Source: Pseudonocardia benzenivorans CB1190 (GTDB lineage: Bacteria; Actinomycetota; Actinomycetes; Mycobacteriales; Pseudonocardiaceae). Taken from it: 64,000 nucleotides of DNA. Shown piece after piece: positions 33,757 to 42,341 of this stretch. Under the pieces are notes generated by a model, which ran no database searches, was not told the origin of the DNA, and saw only the letters and a list, made by a program, of their open reading frames with translations. The first letter of the stretch is position 1. Every line of letters starts with the position of its first letter. Location: NCBI RefSeq assembly GCF_000196675.2, contig NC_015312.1, positions 6,836,501-6,900,500 of the forward strand, written 5' to 3'. The position numbers and the translations under genes were made by a program.

Positions 33757-36023
33757 GACGCCGCCGCGTCGTCGTCCCGGGTCGCCGCGAGGGGACGACC
33801 GGCCAACGGCTCGGTCGGCGCCTGCCCGGCCGATGCGCCGTCGGCGCTCATCCGCTCCGTGCTCGTCGCCTCGGGATCGACGTGCCCGGGGTCCATCCGC
33901 CCGGAGCCCATCCGCCCGGGGCCCGTCGTCTCGGGGCCGTCGCGCTCGGGGCCCGTCGGCTCGGGGCCGCTGCGCTCGGGCCTCATCCGCTCCGTCGACC
34001 CGTCCGCGCGGGTCTTCTGCAGCGGCACCGTCGGACCGCCGGAGGCAGGTGGGCGCAGCAGGGGTCGCAGGCCGTCGAGCACTCGCGCCGCGACGTCGTC
34101 GGGCGTCCCGTCGGCATCGACGACGACGTAGTGGTGCGGCTCGGCCGCGGCCATCCGGGTGAGCAGCCGCTGCACCCGGACGTGTTCCTCGCCCGCGACG
34201 CCGGCGGGGGCCGCGGTGCTGCTCGGCGCGCGGTCGAGCAGGACGGAGACGTCGGGCCGCAACCGCCCGGTCGCCCAGGAGACGAGGTTCTCGAGGTCGC
34301 CGGCATCGAGGACGGCGTCGTCGCGCTCGGACTCGACGCCGTACTGGGCGAGCGGGCTCGCGAGGAACCGGTCCATGACGACGACCGAGCCCCCGGCCAA
34401 CGCGGGCCGCACGAACCGCTCGATCGTGTCGGCACGCACGGCCGCGACGGCCAGCGCCTTGGCCCGGACGCCGGAGTGCTGCGACTCGGCCTCGGCGGTG
34501 CGGACACTGTCGTCACCGGGTTCCACGACGTCGTAGCCCTCGGACCGCAACGTCGCGACCAGGCGCCCGGCCTGCTCGGCGGTCTCGGCGGGCGTCGCGC
34601 CCTCGACGGCGACGAGCACGCCGGAGCCGACGCGCCGGTCGCCGCGGCGCAGCGCCGCCAGGAGGTCGGGCAGGAGCGGTTCGGTGCGCCGATCGTCCAT
34701 CTGCCGGTACGCGAGCATGCCGACGACGGCCGCGACGAGCCCGCCCGCGAACATCACCGTCCGGGTGCCGTCGATCACGAAGGGGTAGCCGAAGAGGTCG
34801 ATGCGCCGCGCGCTGACGAGCCCGACCAGCACCGGGACCAGCGACATCGAGCCCAGCAGGACCACCCGCACGAGCGACTGCACGAACGCGACGACGCGGC
34901 CGCGGACCTCGTCGGCGACCTGCGAGCCGATGATCGTCAGGCCGGTGAGGAACGCGATGCCCGCGAAGCCGCCGACGAGCGCCACGGTCACGATCGCGAC
35001 GAGCAGGTGCGGCGACAACGCCACCAGCACGAGCGCGACGCCCGCGGCGACGATCGCGGCGCCGAACAGCCGGTTGTGCGGCAGGCGCCGGGCCAGCCGC
35101 GGCGCGGTGCCCATGCCGCCCGCGAGCCCCACGAAGATCGCGACGAACAGCACGCTGTACGCGGCGTCGCCACCTCCGAGGCTCGAGGAGTACAGCTTCG
35201 CCGACGCGATGACCGCACCACCCGCGGCGAAGGCGCCGATGATGCCGATGACGAGCCCGCGGATCAGCGGCGTGCTGCCGACGAACGCGAACCCGCCGCG
35301 CAGCAGCGAGAACAGGCCCGGCGGGCTCTCGCCCTGCCGTTGGGCGGTCCGGCCGGAGATCTCCTTGATGCGGAACCACACGGTCGTCGCCGTCAGCAGG
35401 TAGGCGCAGCCGTTGATGACGAGCGCGACGTAGACGGTGGTCAGCGGGGAGTGGGAGTCGAACAACGAGCCGGCGCTCGAGATCACCGAGAACAGGCCTG
35501 CCGCCGTGATCACCGCGACGCCGTAGGTCATGACGAGCGCGAGCTGGTTGGCCGTCTCGACCTGGTCGGGCCGCCGCAGCAGGTTCGGGACCGACGCGTC
35601 CTTGGACGGGATCCAGAACAGCGAGCAGATCTCGATCAGGAAGGTCGCGGCGAACAGCCACGGCAGCGAGCCGATGAGCGGGATCGACACGAACAGGCAG
35701 AACCGCAGGACGTCGCAGACGACCATGACGTGCCTGCGGTCGAAACGGTCGGCCAGCGCGCCGGCCAGCGGACCGAGGATCAGCGCGGGGAACAGCTTCG
35801 TGGCGACGACGCCGCCCAGCGCGAAGCTCTGCGCCTGGTAGCCGGTCGTCAGCTGGGTCGCGAGCGAGGTCAGCGCCAGCAGCGAGAGCCAGTCGCCCGT
35901 CGAGGAGACGGCGGTGACCAGCCACAGTCTGCGGAAGGCAGGGATCGACAGGACGGCCCGGACACGGTGCGACGTCGGGGCCGACAGCGCCGGGTCACCG
36001 ACCGGGGTGGCCTCGGAAGCGAT
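33753..36023 (-). CDS. MFS transporter fused to a thymidylate-kinase-like domain with degenerate P-loop
   Basis: About 756 residues if translation begins at the ATC at 36021-36023. Residues 1-440 form an MFS transporter with about twelve membrane segments (RRLWLVTAVSSTGDWLSLLA; GLVIGIIGAFAAGGAVIASA). Residues 465-680 resemble thymidylate kinase (VAVEG, DRFLASPLAQYG, VSVLLDRAP). The Walker A that should read EGxDGAGKSTQ reads EGATPAETAEQ (474-484), so the lysine and the Ser/Thr are lost. The last 75 residues are a Pro/Arg/Glu low-complexity tail. No ATG, GTG or TTG exists between the in-frame stop (36030-36032) and residue 100 of this frame, while GAGGAGGTGAGGAGCG lies directly before the ATC. 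Homologues are annotated dTMP kinases; here kinase activity is doubtful. Confidence 0.82.
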   Translation of the reverse strand: MASEATPVGDPALSAPTSHRVRAVLSIPAFRRLWLVTAVSSTGDWLSLLALTSLATQLTTGYQAQSFALGGVVATKLFPALILGPLAGALADRFDRRHVMVVCDVLRFCLFVSIPLIGSLPWLFAATFLIEICSLFWIPSKDASVPNLLRRPDQVETANQLALVMTYGVAVITAAGLFSVISSAGSLFDSHSPLTTVYVALVINGCAYLLTATTVWFRIKEISGRTAQRQGESPPGLFSLLRGGFAFVGSTPLIRGLVIGIIGAFAAGGAVIASAKLYSSSLGGGDAAYSVLFVAIFVGLAGGMGTAPRLARRLPHNRLFGAAIVAAGVALVLVALSPHLLVAIVTVALVGGFAGIAFLTGLTIIGSQVADEVRGRVVAFVQSLVRVVLLGSMSLVPVLVGLVSARRIDLFGYPFVIDGTRTVMFAGGLVAAVVGMLAYRQMDDRRTEPLLPDLLAALRRGDRRVGSGVLVAVEGATPAETAEQAGRLVATLRSEGYDVVEPGDDSVRTAEAESQHSGVRAKALAVAAVRADTIERFVRPALAGGSVVVMDRFLASPLAQYGVESERDDAVLDAGDLENLVSWATGRLRPDVSVLLDRAPSSTAAPAGVAGEEHVRVQRLLTRMAAAEPHHYVVVDADGTPDDVAARVLDGLRPLLRPPASGGPTVPLQKTRADGSTERMRPERSGPEPTGPERDGPETTGPGRMGSGRMDPGHVDPEATSTERMSADGASAGQAPTEPLAGRPLAATRDDDAAAS

Positions 36024-36193
36024 CGCTCCTCACCTCCTCGGCGGGGTCCGGCCGGCTGCCGGGACCTGTACCGGCATCGGCGAGAGAGAACCGGTCATCG
36101 GTTCACGAGGGTAGACGGAACCGGACACCGCGCGTCGGGACGGTCGGGGAACACGGGCCCGCGAGCCGTTCGACGGCCGCTCGCCGCCTGCAA

Positions 36194-37057
36194 TCACGGG
36201 TTGAGCAGCGACACGATGAGCTGCACCAGGATCACGGTGAAGACGGCGACGAAGAACAGCGTGAAGAGCCGCGACCCGAGCCTGCTGCGGGTGTGCCGGG
36301 ACAGCCCCAGGATGCTGGGTTCCGGCTCGACCGGTGGCCGGTGCGGCGGGCGAACGGCCCGGGCGGGCGGCGGCGGGGGCAGCCTCGGCGGGCCGGGGGC
36401 CGGCACCGCCGGCCGCGGCGCCGGCACCGCGGGCTCGTGCGCTGCGTGATCGCGCGCAGCCGGGTCGTCGGCGGCGGGGTGGTGGGCGGGGTGGTGGGCG
36501 GACCCGTCGCGCATTGCGGGGTCCTGCGCGGCGGCCTCGAGCGTGGCGCCCGGGTCCGGAGCCGTCGTCGGTTGGTGGGGGGCGACGGCAGCGCCCCGGG
36601 TGGCGCGGTCCTGGTCGGCGTGTCGCGACGTCCGGCCGGGTCGGTCGACCGTCCCGGGCGCGGGCGCGGCGGGAGGCCCCGCGACGGTGCCCGGTTCCGG
36701 ACGCGGCTCCACCACGGCGGCCGAGGCCGAACCCGACGCCGGGCGAGCCGTCGGCGGCGGTGTCGCCGGCACATCTGGGCGCACCGCTTCCGCGGAGCCG
36801 ACCGCCGCCGCACGCGCCGCGGCGGCCCGCTGCGCCACCAGCCAGGCGACGGTCCCCGCTGCGGGCGGGGGCGTGTCGTCGTACGTCGCGAGATCGACGT
36901 CGCCGCCCGCGAGCCCGGTCACGCGGCCGCCGCCGTCGACCGTCGGGAGCTCCAGCGGCGGGAGCTCGAAACCGGGCAGGCCGGTCGCAGGCTCCGCGAG
37001 CGCGGGGTCGGCGGTTCCGTCGGGCTCCCATAGTGGATCGACCGGCCCCCGCCCCAT
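36194..37057 (-). CDS. Proline/alanine-rich protein with a C-terminal membrane anchor
   Basis: 287 residues starting MGRGPVDPLWEPDG. Nearly the whole protein is low-complexity and probably disordered: long Ala-Pro-Arg runs, histidine/aspartate-rich repeats (SAHHPAHHPAADDPAARDH) and a poly-proline patch. The final 25 residues, LFTLFFVAVFTVILVQLIVS followed by LLNP, are one hydrophobic helix preceded by a basic stretch (SRHTRSRLGSR), i.e. a tail-anchored topology with the bulk in the cytoplasm. No family is recognised. It lies 62 bp downstream of ponA2 on the same strand and may be cotranscribed with it. Confidence 0.65.
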   Translation of the reverse strand: MGRGPVDPLWEPDGTADPALAEPATGLPGFELPPLELPTVDGGGRVTGLAGGDVDLATYDDTPPPAAGTVAWLVAQRAAAARAAAVGSAEAVRPDVPATPPPTARPASGSASAAVVEPRPEPGTVAGPPAAPAPGTVDRPGRTSRHADQDRATRGAAVAPHQPTTAPDPGATLEAAAQDPAMRDGSAHHPAHHPAADDPAARDHAAHEPAVPAPRPAVPAPGPPRLPPPPPARAVRPPHRPPVEPEPSILGLSRHTRSRLGSRLFTLFFVAVFTVILVQLIVSLLNP

Positions 37058-37119
37058 ACACGGGATGCTAGGTCGAGGCGATCGTCCGGTCGATCCGTGG
37101 AAGCGGCGCGTCGCGCGCG

Positions 37120-39495
37120 TCAGCCGCCCGGCCGGCCCCCCTCGCCTCCGCCGTCGTCGGGCGGGGCCGGGGGCGTGGTCGTCTCGTCGCCAGGAGCCGG
37201 CGGCGCCTCGGGGACGGTGCCGCTGGAGATCTGCAGGATGATCGTCTCGCCGGGCAGCGCGGTGCCGCGGGGGCTCTGTCCGACGACGGTGCCCCTGGGC
37301 GCGTTGTTGTCGACGGTCCGCACGGACACCCGCCAGTTGGCCCGCTGCAGGACCGAGGTCGCGTCGGCCTGCCCGCGCCCGATGACGTCGGGCACGCGGG
37401 TCTCGGCACCACCGGTGAGGAAGCGGTCGGCGGTGGGCGGCAGCGGCAGCACCGGCTGGCCCTCGAGGATCGGCGTCACCGCGCCGAACCACGTCTCGGC
37501 CGGCGTCTTGCCCCCGAAGATGTTGCCGCTGCGGCAGGCGAAGGGCGCGCCGGCACCGTCGCACAACGGCTTGGGCGCGTTGGAGTTGTCGAACGTGATG
37601 ACCGCGCCGGCCAGCTGCGGGACCGCGCCGACGAACGCCGCGGACTTGTGCTGCTGCGTCGTCCCCGTCTTGCCGAGCATCGGGCGGTTCCAGCCGACCT
37701 GCCGCGCGGCACCGGCGGCGGTGCCGATCAGGTCGTCCTTGCTCAGGGCGTTGACCAGCGTGTTCGCCAGCTCGGGCTCGACGGCCTGCTCGCAGGGAGC
37801 CTCGATGACCGGCACGGGCCGGCCGGCGGCGTCGGTCACCGACTCGATCGGGGTGGGGGGGCACCACTTGCCGGCGCTGTAGAGCGTCGCGCCGACGTTG
37901 GCCAGCTCGAGCACGCTCGTCGGCGTGACACCGAGGGTGAACGACGCCAGCTTCTGCGCCTTGGTGACCTCCGCGATCGAGCGGTCGGTCCGGCGGCGCG
38001 TGTTGGGGTCGACGAAAGGCGTCGTGGCCAGCGACTTCATCCCCAGCCGCACCGACATGTCGACGACGTCGGGCACCCCGGTGAACTCCTCCAGCTTCAC
38101 GAACGCGGTGTTCGGCGAGGTGGCCAGCGCGTCGGTCAGCGTCATGCGGTCGGGGTAGTTGCCGGCGTTGGCGACGGGGACCGGGCGGCCGTTGCCGTCG
38201 ATGTAGATCGGGGAGGCGTACCCGCTCGGCGGCACGGCGAGCGTGTAGTTGATACCGAGGCCCTTCTCCAGCGCCGTGGCCGCCGTGAAGATCTTGTACA
38301 CCGAGCCCGCGCCGAGGTTGACCGGCTGGTACGGCAGGCCGTAGCTGGTCTGCTGCTTGCTGGCGTCGAGGCCGAACGTGCGGCTCGAGCCCATCGCGAG
38401 GACGCGGTGCTTGTCCTGGCCGGGCTGCACGAGCGACATCACGTTGGCGACGTTGGGCTGCGTCGGCGGGACCTCGGCGTCGAGCGAGGCCTTCATCTTC
38501 TGCAGCATCCCGCGGTCCAGCGTGGAGCGGATCGTGTAGCCGCCGCGGGTGAGCTGGTCGACCGGGAAGCCCGCCTCGCTGAGGTACTCGACCACGTACT
38601 TGCAGAAGTAGCCGGCGTCGCCCGCGCCGATACAGCCGTTGGGCTGCACGTTGAGCGGCGACACGACGCCGAGTGGGCTGGCCACCGCCTCGCGGGCCTG
38701 GGCGTCGTCGATCATGCCCTGTTCCCGCATCTGCGTGATCACCAGGTTGCGACGGTCGAGCGCCGCCTGCGGGTTGGCCACCGGGTCGAAGGCCGTGGTG
38801 CTGCGGACCATTCCCGCCAGCAGGGCGGCCTGCGCGACGGTGAGCTTGTCGGCCGTCGTGCCGAAGTACGTGCGCGCCGCCGACGCGATGCCGTAGGCCC
38901 CGTTGCCCCAGAACACGATGTTGAGGTAGCGGGTGAGGATGTCCTCCTTGGAGAGACTGCGCTCCATCTGCAGCGCGATCCGCGCCTCCTTGAGCTTGCG
39001 GGCGGGCGTCTGCTCGGTCGCCTTCAACCGCTCGCTGTCGGTCTTCGCCTCGACGTAGAGCATGTAGTTCTTGACGTACTGCTGGGTGAGCGTGGAGGCG
39101 CCCTGCACGACGTCGCCCGACGCCGAGTTGGCGATGACCGCACGCATCGTGCCCTGCCAGTCGACGCCCTGGTGCTGGTAGAAGCGCCGGTCCTCGATCG
39201 CGACGATCGCGGCCTTCATCGCCGGCGAGATCTGGTCGGCCGTGACGGCCTGCCGGTTCTGGTCGAACAGGTAGGCCACGGGCTCACCCGCGGAGTCGAG
39301 GATCGTCGTCCGCAGCGGGAGGGCGCCGTCGAGCAGGTCGGTCGAGGAGTTGTTGACGCCGTCGCCCGCGTCGTTCGACAGCAGGCCCACGCCCGCGGCG
39401 AACGGGAAGGCCATGCCTGCGGCGACGACACCGGCCAGCAGACACAGTCCGAGCAGCATGCCGATCGGCCGGCGGACGTGGGGAGGCAACCTCAC
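37120..39495 (-). CDS. ponA2: Bifunctional penicillin-binding protein (PonA2-like) with PASTA domain
   Basis: 791 residues. An N-terminal membrane helix (PIGMLLGLCLLAGVVAAGMA) precedes the GT51 glycosyltransferase domain with catalytic E101 in AIEDRRFYQHQGVD and the GASTLTQQYVKNYML motif. The transpeptidase domain has SVYK (S398/K401), SPN (460-462) and KTG (609-611). A single PASTA domain (about 695-765, VPDVIGRGQADATSVLQRAN) precedes a Pro-rich tail. It polymerises and crosslinks peptidoglycan outside the membrane. Its divergent position beside a WhiB4-like gene matches M. tuberculosis Rv3682/Rv3681c, supporting the PonA2 assignment. Confidence 0.93.
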   Translation of the reverse strand: MRLPPHVRRPIGMLLGLCLLAGVVAAGMAFPFAAGVGLLSNDAGDGVNNSSTDLLDGALPLRTTILDSAGEPVAYLFDQNRQAVTADQISPAMKAAIVAIEDRRFYQHQGVDWQGTMRAVIANSASGDVVQGASTLTQQYVKNYMLYVEAKTDSERLKATEQTPARKLKEARIALQMERSLSKEDILTRYLNIVFWGNGAYGIASAARTYFGTTADKLTVAQAALLAGMVRSTTAFDPVANPQAALDRRNLVITQMREQGMIDDAQAREAVASPLGVVSPLNVQPNGCIGAGDAGYFCKYVVEYLSEAGFPVDQLTRGGYTIRSTLDRGMLQKMKASLDAEVPPTQPNVANVMSLVQPGQDKHRVLAMGSSRTFGLDASKQQTSYGLPYQPVNLGAGSVYKIFTAATALEKGLGINYTLAVPPSGYASPIYIDGNGRPVPVANAGNYPDRMTLTDALATSPNTAFVKLEEFTGVPDVVDMSVRLGMKSLATTPFVDPNTRRRTDRSIAEVTKAQKLASFTLGVTPTSVLELANVGATLYSAGKWCPPTPIESVTDAAGRPVPVIEAPCEQAVEPELANTLVNALSKDDLIGTAAGAARQVGWNRPMLGKTGTTQQHKSAAFVGAVPQLAGAVITFDNSNAPKPLCDGAGAPFACRSGNIFGGKTPAETWFGAVTPILEGQPVLPLPPTADRFLTGGAETRVPDVIGRGQADATSVLQRANWRVSVRTVDNNAPRGTVVGQSPRGTALPGETIILQISSGTVPEAPPAPGDETTTPPAPPDDGGGEGGRPGG

Positions 39496-39555
39496 GGGGC
39501 ACCACAGTACGCGGACAGAGGTGACAGTCCCGTCAGGCGACGCAGGCGGGAAGTT

Positions 39556-39569
39556 GAGTAGAACTACTC
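39556..39569. promoter_or_regulatory. 14-bp palindrome between ponA2 and whiB
   Basis: GAGTAG-aa-CTACTC is a perfect dyad in an AT-richer patch, 60 bp upstream of the ponA2 start and 97 bp upstream of the whiB start, followed by CTCTATACG. It is well placed for an operator serving either promoter. No known binding protein is assigned. Confidence 0.4.
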
Positions 39570-39665
39570 TCTATACGGCGGAACCGAACCATCCGACGAT
39601 TCGTCTCAGCGAGGTCGCGCAGGGCGCGCGGCGACGGACCGGACGGAAATCGGGGGCTCGGGGCC

Positions 39666-40022
39666 ATGACCACGACGGCGCGCAGGACGAAGACCAGCAC
39701 CTGGAACTGGCGGGTCGCCGCTCGCTGCCGCACCTCCGACGGCGACGGTCTCTTCGTCACCGGTGCCGCGCAGCGCGAGGCGCGCGGCTTCTGCTTCGCC
39801 TGCCCCGTGCGCACCGAGTGCCTCGCGCACGCGCTCGACGAGCGGATCGAGTTCGGTGTCTGGGGCGGGATGACCGAGCGGGAGCGACGGGCCCTGCTGC
39901 GCAGCCGGCCCGACGTCGCGTCGTGGGCCGAGCTGTTGGGGGAGGCGCGGACCGCGCACTACACGGCCGAGGTCACCGCCGCCCGAGCTGCCGCGGCGAC
40001 CGCGATGGAGAAGTCGGCCTGA
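39666..40022 (+). CDS. whiB4: WhiB-family iron-sulfur regulator (WhiB4-like)
   Basis: 118 residues with four cluster-binding cysteines C21, C43, C46 and C52 (spacing CX21CX2CX5C; GFCFACPVRTEC) and the conserved turn GVWGGMTERERR, followed by an Ala/Arg-rich tail. Wbl proteins hold an O2/NO-sensitive [4Fe-4S] cluster and act on transcription, often with sigma factors or DNA. The WhiB4 label rests on the divergent pairing with ponA2, as in mycobacteria, where WhiB4 is a redox regulator. No strong ribosome-binding site precedes the ATG. Confidence 0.9.
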   Translation: MTTTARRTKTSTWNWRVAARCRTSDGDGLFVTGAAQREARGFCFACPVRTECLAHALDERIEFGVWGGMTERERRALLRSRPDVASWAELLGEARTAHYTAEVTAARAAAATAMEKSA

Positions 40023-40133
40023 GACCCGCGCCGTCGCACAGTGGGGACGGCGGCGCGCCCGTACCGGCCCCGGCGTCCATCGGGGTGTGCCGTTCCTGGG
40101 GAGGGCGGCGCGTCGGACGTCGGGGTCGGTCGT

Positions 40134-40198
40134 GGGTGATCGGGCGGCGCTGCTCGGCGCGGTTGGCGTCCGTCATGTCCCGCCGACGGCGATCACCC
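40134..40198. repeat. Copy of dispersed palindromic repeat
   Basis: The sequence runs from gggtgatcggg through cgtcatgtcccgccgacggcgatcacccc. It shares the outer GTGATC...GATCACC dyad and the CATGTCCCGC core with the copies at 41342 and 57911-58290. A further half-copy ending cgatcacc follows up to about 40245. Confidence 0.6.
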
Positions 40199-40409
40199 CT
40201 CGCGAGCCGCGTGCGACGACCGCGTCCCGCTAACGGCGATCACCGCGGCGGACGGGCGGGGGACGCCGGTGTGTCGCTGCATGACGGCTGCCGTCCGGCG
40301 CCGGGCCCTCCGGCTGCATTCGTCGGTCATCGAAACGAGTCACAGGGAGCCATGTCTGACACCCTGGCGATGTGACACAGTCAGACGAAGCCAGCCCCAG
40401 TATCGAGGT

Positions 40410-40727
40410 GTGTCCGTCAACAATCAGGGGAGGGTGACGATTCCGGCGCAGGTGCGCAGGGCCGCGGGGATCGAGCCCGGCGACTCCGTTCTCATCCACG
40501 TCGAGGACGGACGGGTCGTGATCGAGACCCGCGCACAGCTGGCCGCGCGGATCCGTCGCGAGGTGGCGGCGGCCTGGGAGGGCACCGGCTCGGTGGTCGA
40601 CGAGCTCGCGGCCGAGCGGCGGGCCGAGGCGCGGGCCGAGGCCGGCGGGATCACCGCAGCCGACGAGCAGCCCGACGCCGACGACGCGACCGGCGGTGCC
40701 GACGACGACCCGGACCCGGAGCGATGA
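40410..40727 (+). CDS. AbrB/MazE-type antitoxin (VapB-like)
   Basis: About 105 residues from the GTG at 40410. The N-terminal swapped-hairpin AbrB domain reads VNNQGRVTIPAQVRRAAGIE, PGDSVLIHVEDGRVVIETRA, and the C-terminal half is a long acidic helix and tail (DADDATGGADDDPDPER) that would cover the toxin. It overlaps the PIN-domain gene by 4 bp (ATGA), the standard antitoxin-toxin layout. A longer frame is open upstream but lacks domain sequence; the start is uncertain within about 20 codons. Confidence 0.82.
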   Translation: MSVNNQGRVTIPAQVRRAAGIEPGDSVLIHVEDGRVVIETRAQLAARIRREVAAAWEGTGSVVDELAAERRAEARAEAGGITAADEQPDADDATGGADDDPDPER

Positions 40728-41146
40728 GCGAACCTCCTGCCGACGCGCCGGCCGACCGCATGGTGCTCGACGCCTCGGCGCTGCTGGCATGGCTGCGCGC
40801 CGAACCGGGCGCCGACGTCGTCGAGCCCCACCTCGCCGGCGCGGCGATCAGCACGGTGAGCTGGTCGGAGGTCGGGCAGAAACTTGCCCAACACGGTGTC
40901 GACGCCGCACGCACCCTGCACCAGGTCCGGGTCCTCGGCGTGATCGTCGAGCCGTTCACCCTCGACGACGCGGCGACCGCGGCCGCGTTCTGGGAACCCG
41001 GCCGCGAGGCCGGCCTGTCGCTGGGCGACCGCTGCTGCCTCGCGCTGGCCGCGCGGCTCGACCGACCCGCGCTGACCGCGGACGCGGCATGGACCAGGAT
41101 CGGCGACATCGCGGCGTTCGGCGTCCCGATCCACCTCATCCGGTAG
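40724..41146 (+). CDS. PIN-domain ribonuclease toxin (VapC-like)
   Basis: 140 residues. The four acidic metal ligands of a PIN nuclease are all present: D16 in MVLDASALLAWL, E49 in STVSWSEV, D102 in LSLGDRCCLALA and D120 in ALTADAAW. VapC toxins cleave tRNA or rRNA at specific sites when freed from VapB. It is translationally coupled to the AbrB-type antitoxin gene. The pair is inserted between whiB4 and the Get3-like ATPase genes, which are close neighbours in mycobacteria. Confidence 0.9.
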   Translation: MSEPPADAPADRMVLDASALLAWLRAEPGADVVEPHLAGAAISTVSWSEVGQKLAQHGVDAARTLHQVRVLGVIVEPFTLDDAATAAAFWEPGREAGLSLGDRCCLALAARLDRPALTADAAWTRIGDIAAFGVPIHLIR

Positions 41147-41341
41147 CCGCCGGGCGGGTCCGTGGCGATGGCCGAGACGGACTCGTCGGGACGCCGGGCC
41201 GGCTATTGCCGGCACCGGTCGCACCAGTCCCCGGCGCCAGCAGGACCGGGGTGGACCCAGCCGGATCCAGGTGCGGTTCTCGCGCGGGGAAGGTCCGGCG
41301 CCACTGCGCGGCCCGGCGTGCACAGGCCACAGCGGCAACCG

Positions 41342-41407
41342 GATGATCGCCAGGCACGGGCCATCACCGCAATGCACTGCGCTCATGTCCCGCAGTCCGC
41401 GATCACC
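41342..41407. repeat. Copy of dispersed palindromic repeat
   Basis: It runs from gatgatcgcc through gcgctcatgtcccgcagtcc to gcgatcacc. The right half matches the copies at 57911-57976 and 58224-58288 almost base for base (CATGTCCCGCAG-n-CG-n-CGATCACC); the left half has diverged. Confidence 0.65.
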
Positions 41408-41619
41408 ACCCTCGCGCGATCCAGCCGCGGACGACCAGACGACCCAGAAGGCCCACCAGCGCGACTCGGAACGCGCACGTCCCGAGAGCCGGCGATCACC
41501 CGGGGCCTTGGCGACAGCGCGCCTGACGTCCACGAGGTCGTGGCCGGGTCGGGCGCGACGTCCCGGGAAGGTCGTCGGCGTCCGGATCGCCTCGCAGGGC
41601 GACGGTCGGCGACAGGGTG

Positions 41620-41860
41620 CCGCCATCGGTCCTGCTCCGAGCACGCATCGGCATCGCCGGCCACGACGACGTCAGGCCGAACCTTCGTGTGCGCGAGGTC
41701 GATTCGGCGGAGTCCGATCCGAGCCGGTCGTCGAACCCGTCCCTGGTCTCGAGCACGACGGTGTCGCCCGGATCGGTCGTGCCCGGCACCGGGATCGAGG
41801 GCGAGGTGCATGGCGCGATCGATCCCGATGTGGTGCGCGGGCCAGGTGCGAGGACTCCCC
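41620..41860 (-). pseudogene. Frameshifted N-terminal remnant of an acetamidase/formamidase (FmdA/AmdA)
   Basis: Read on the minus strand across three frames, the segment gives AHHIGIDRAMHLALDP, then TTDPGDTVVLETRDGFDDRL plus GSDSAES, then RRIDLAHTKVRPDVVVAGDA. This order matches the N-terminal domain of formamidases (a D/NPGD-V-E-RD-DG segment, then D-I/V-DL-H and VAVAGAEPGD). At least two frameshifts separate the blocks and nothing of the C-terminal two-thirds is recognisable. The rest of 41147-41881 holds one palindromic repeat and no other gene that I can support. Confidence 0.5.
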
Positions 41861-41881
41861 CTTCGGGCGGGACGTCTCGGG

Positions 41882-42178
41882 TCAGAGCACAGCGACGATG
41901 TCGACCGGGCGGATGTCGGGGTCGGTCGCGAGCAGGTCCGGCCCGACGTTGGCCAGAGCCTTCGGGATTTCGCCGTTGATGTGGGCCTGTCGGGCATCCT
42001 CGATCTCGAACGTGTCGAAGATGCCGAAGGTGTTCTCGTCGATGTGGAAGGCGTACCAGGTGACGGTCCCTTCCTCGGCCTCTGCGATGGCTCGGCCGCT
42101 CTCCAGGAAGGCAGCGAGCTCATCCGCCTTACCCGCCTTGGCCTCGAGACGAGCGAGCAGACCGATTCGGACGGTCAT
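41882..42178 (-). CDS. Antibiotic-biosynthesis-monooxygenase (ABM) domain protein, putative quinol monooxygenase
   Basis: 98 residues from the ATG at 42178, which follows CAAGGAGAACC; an upstream start at 42313 lacks a site. It is a single ABM ferredoxin-like domain: RIGLLARLEAKAGKADELAA, EGTVTWYAFHIDENTFGIFD and FEIEDARQAHINGEIPKALA. Small cofactor-free members (YgiN type) oxidise quinols or act in stress responses. It is monocistronic; a 30-bp perfect inverted repeat lies 164 bp upstream. Confidence 0.8.
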   Translation of the reverse strand: MTVRIGLLARLEAKAGKADELAAFLESGRAIAEAEEGTVTWYAFHIDENTFGIFDTFEIEDARQAHINGEIPKALANVGPDLLATDPDIRPVDIVAVL

Positions 42179-42341
42179 GGGTTCTCCTTGCGATAGGGGG
42201 ATCGGGGAGCAGACCTGTGTGCTCCCGTCCGTCACGGCGCTGTGAGCGGCCCGGCGCAATCCGCGCGAAGCGGACGTGAGTCCATGGCCGAGCGGACGAG
42301 CCCCACCGGGCACCGGGTGAGGCAGCCAGTTTCTAGCACCG

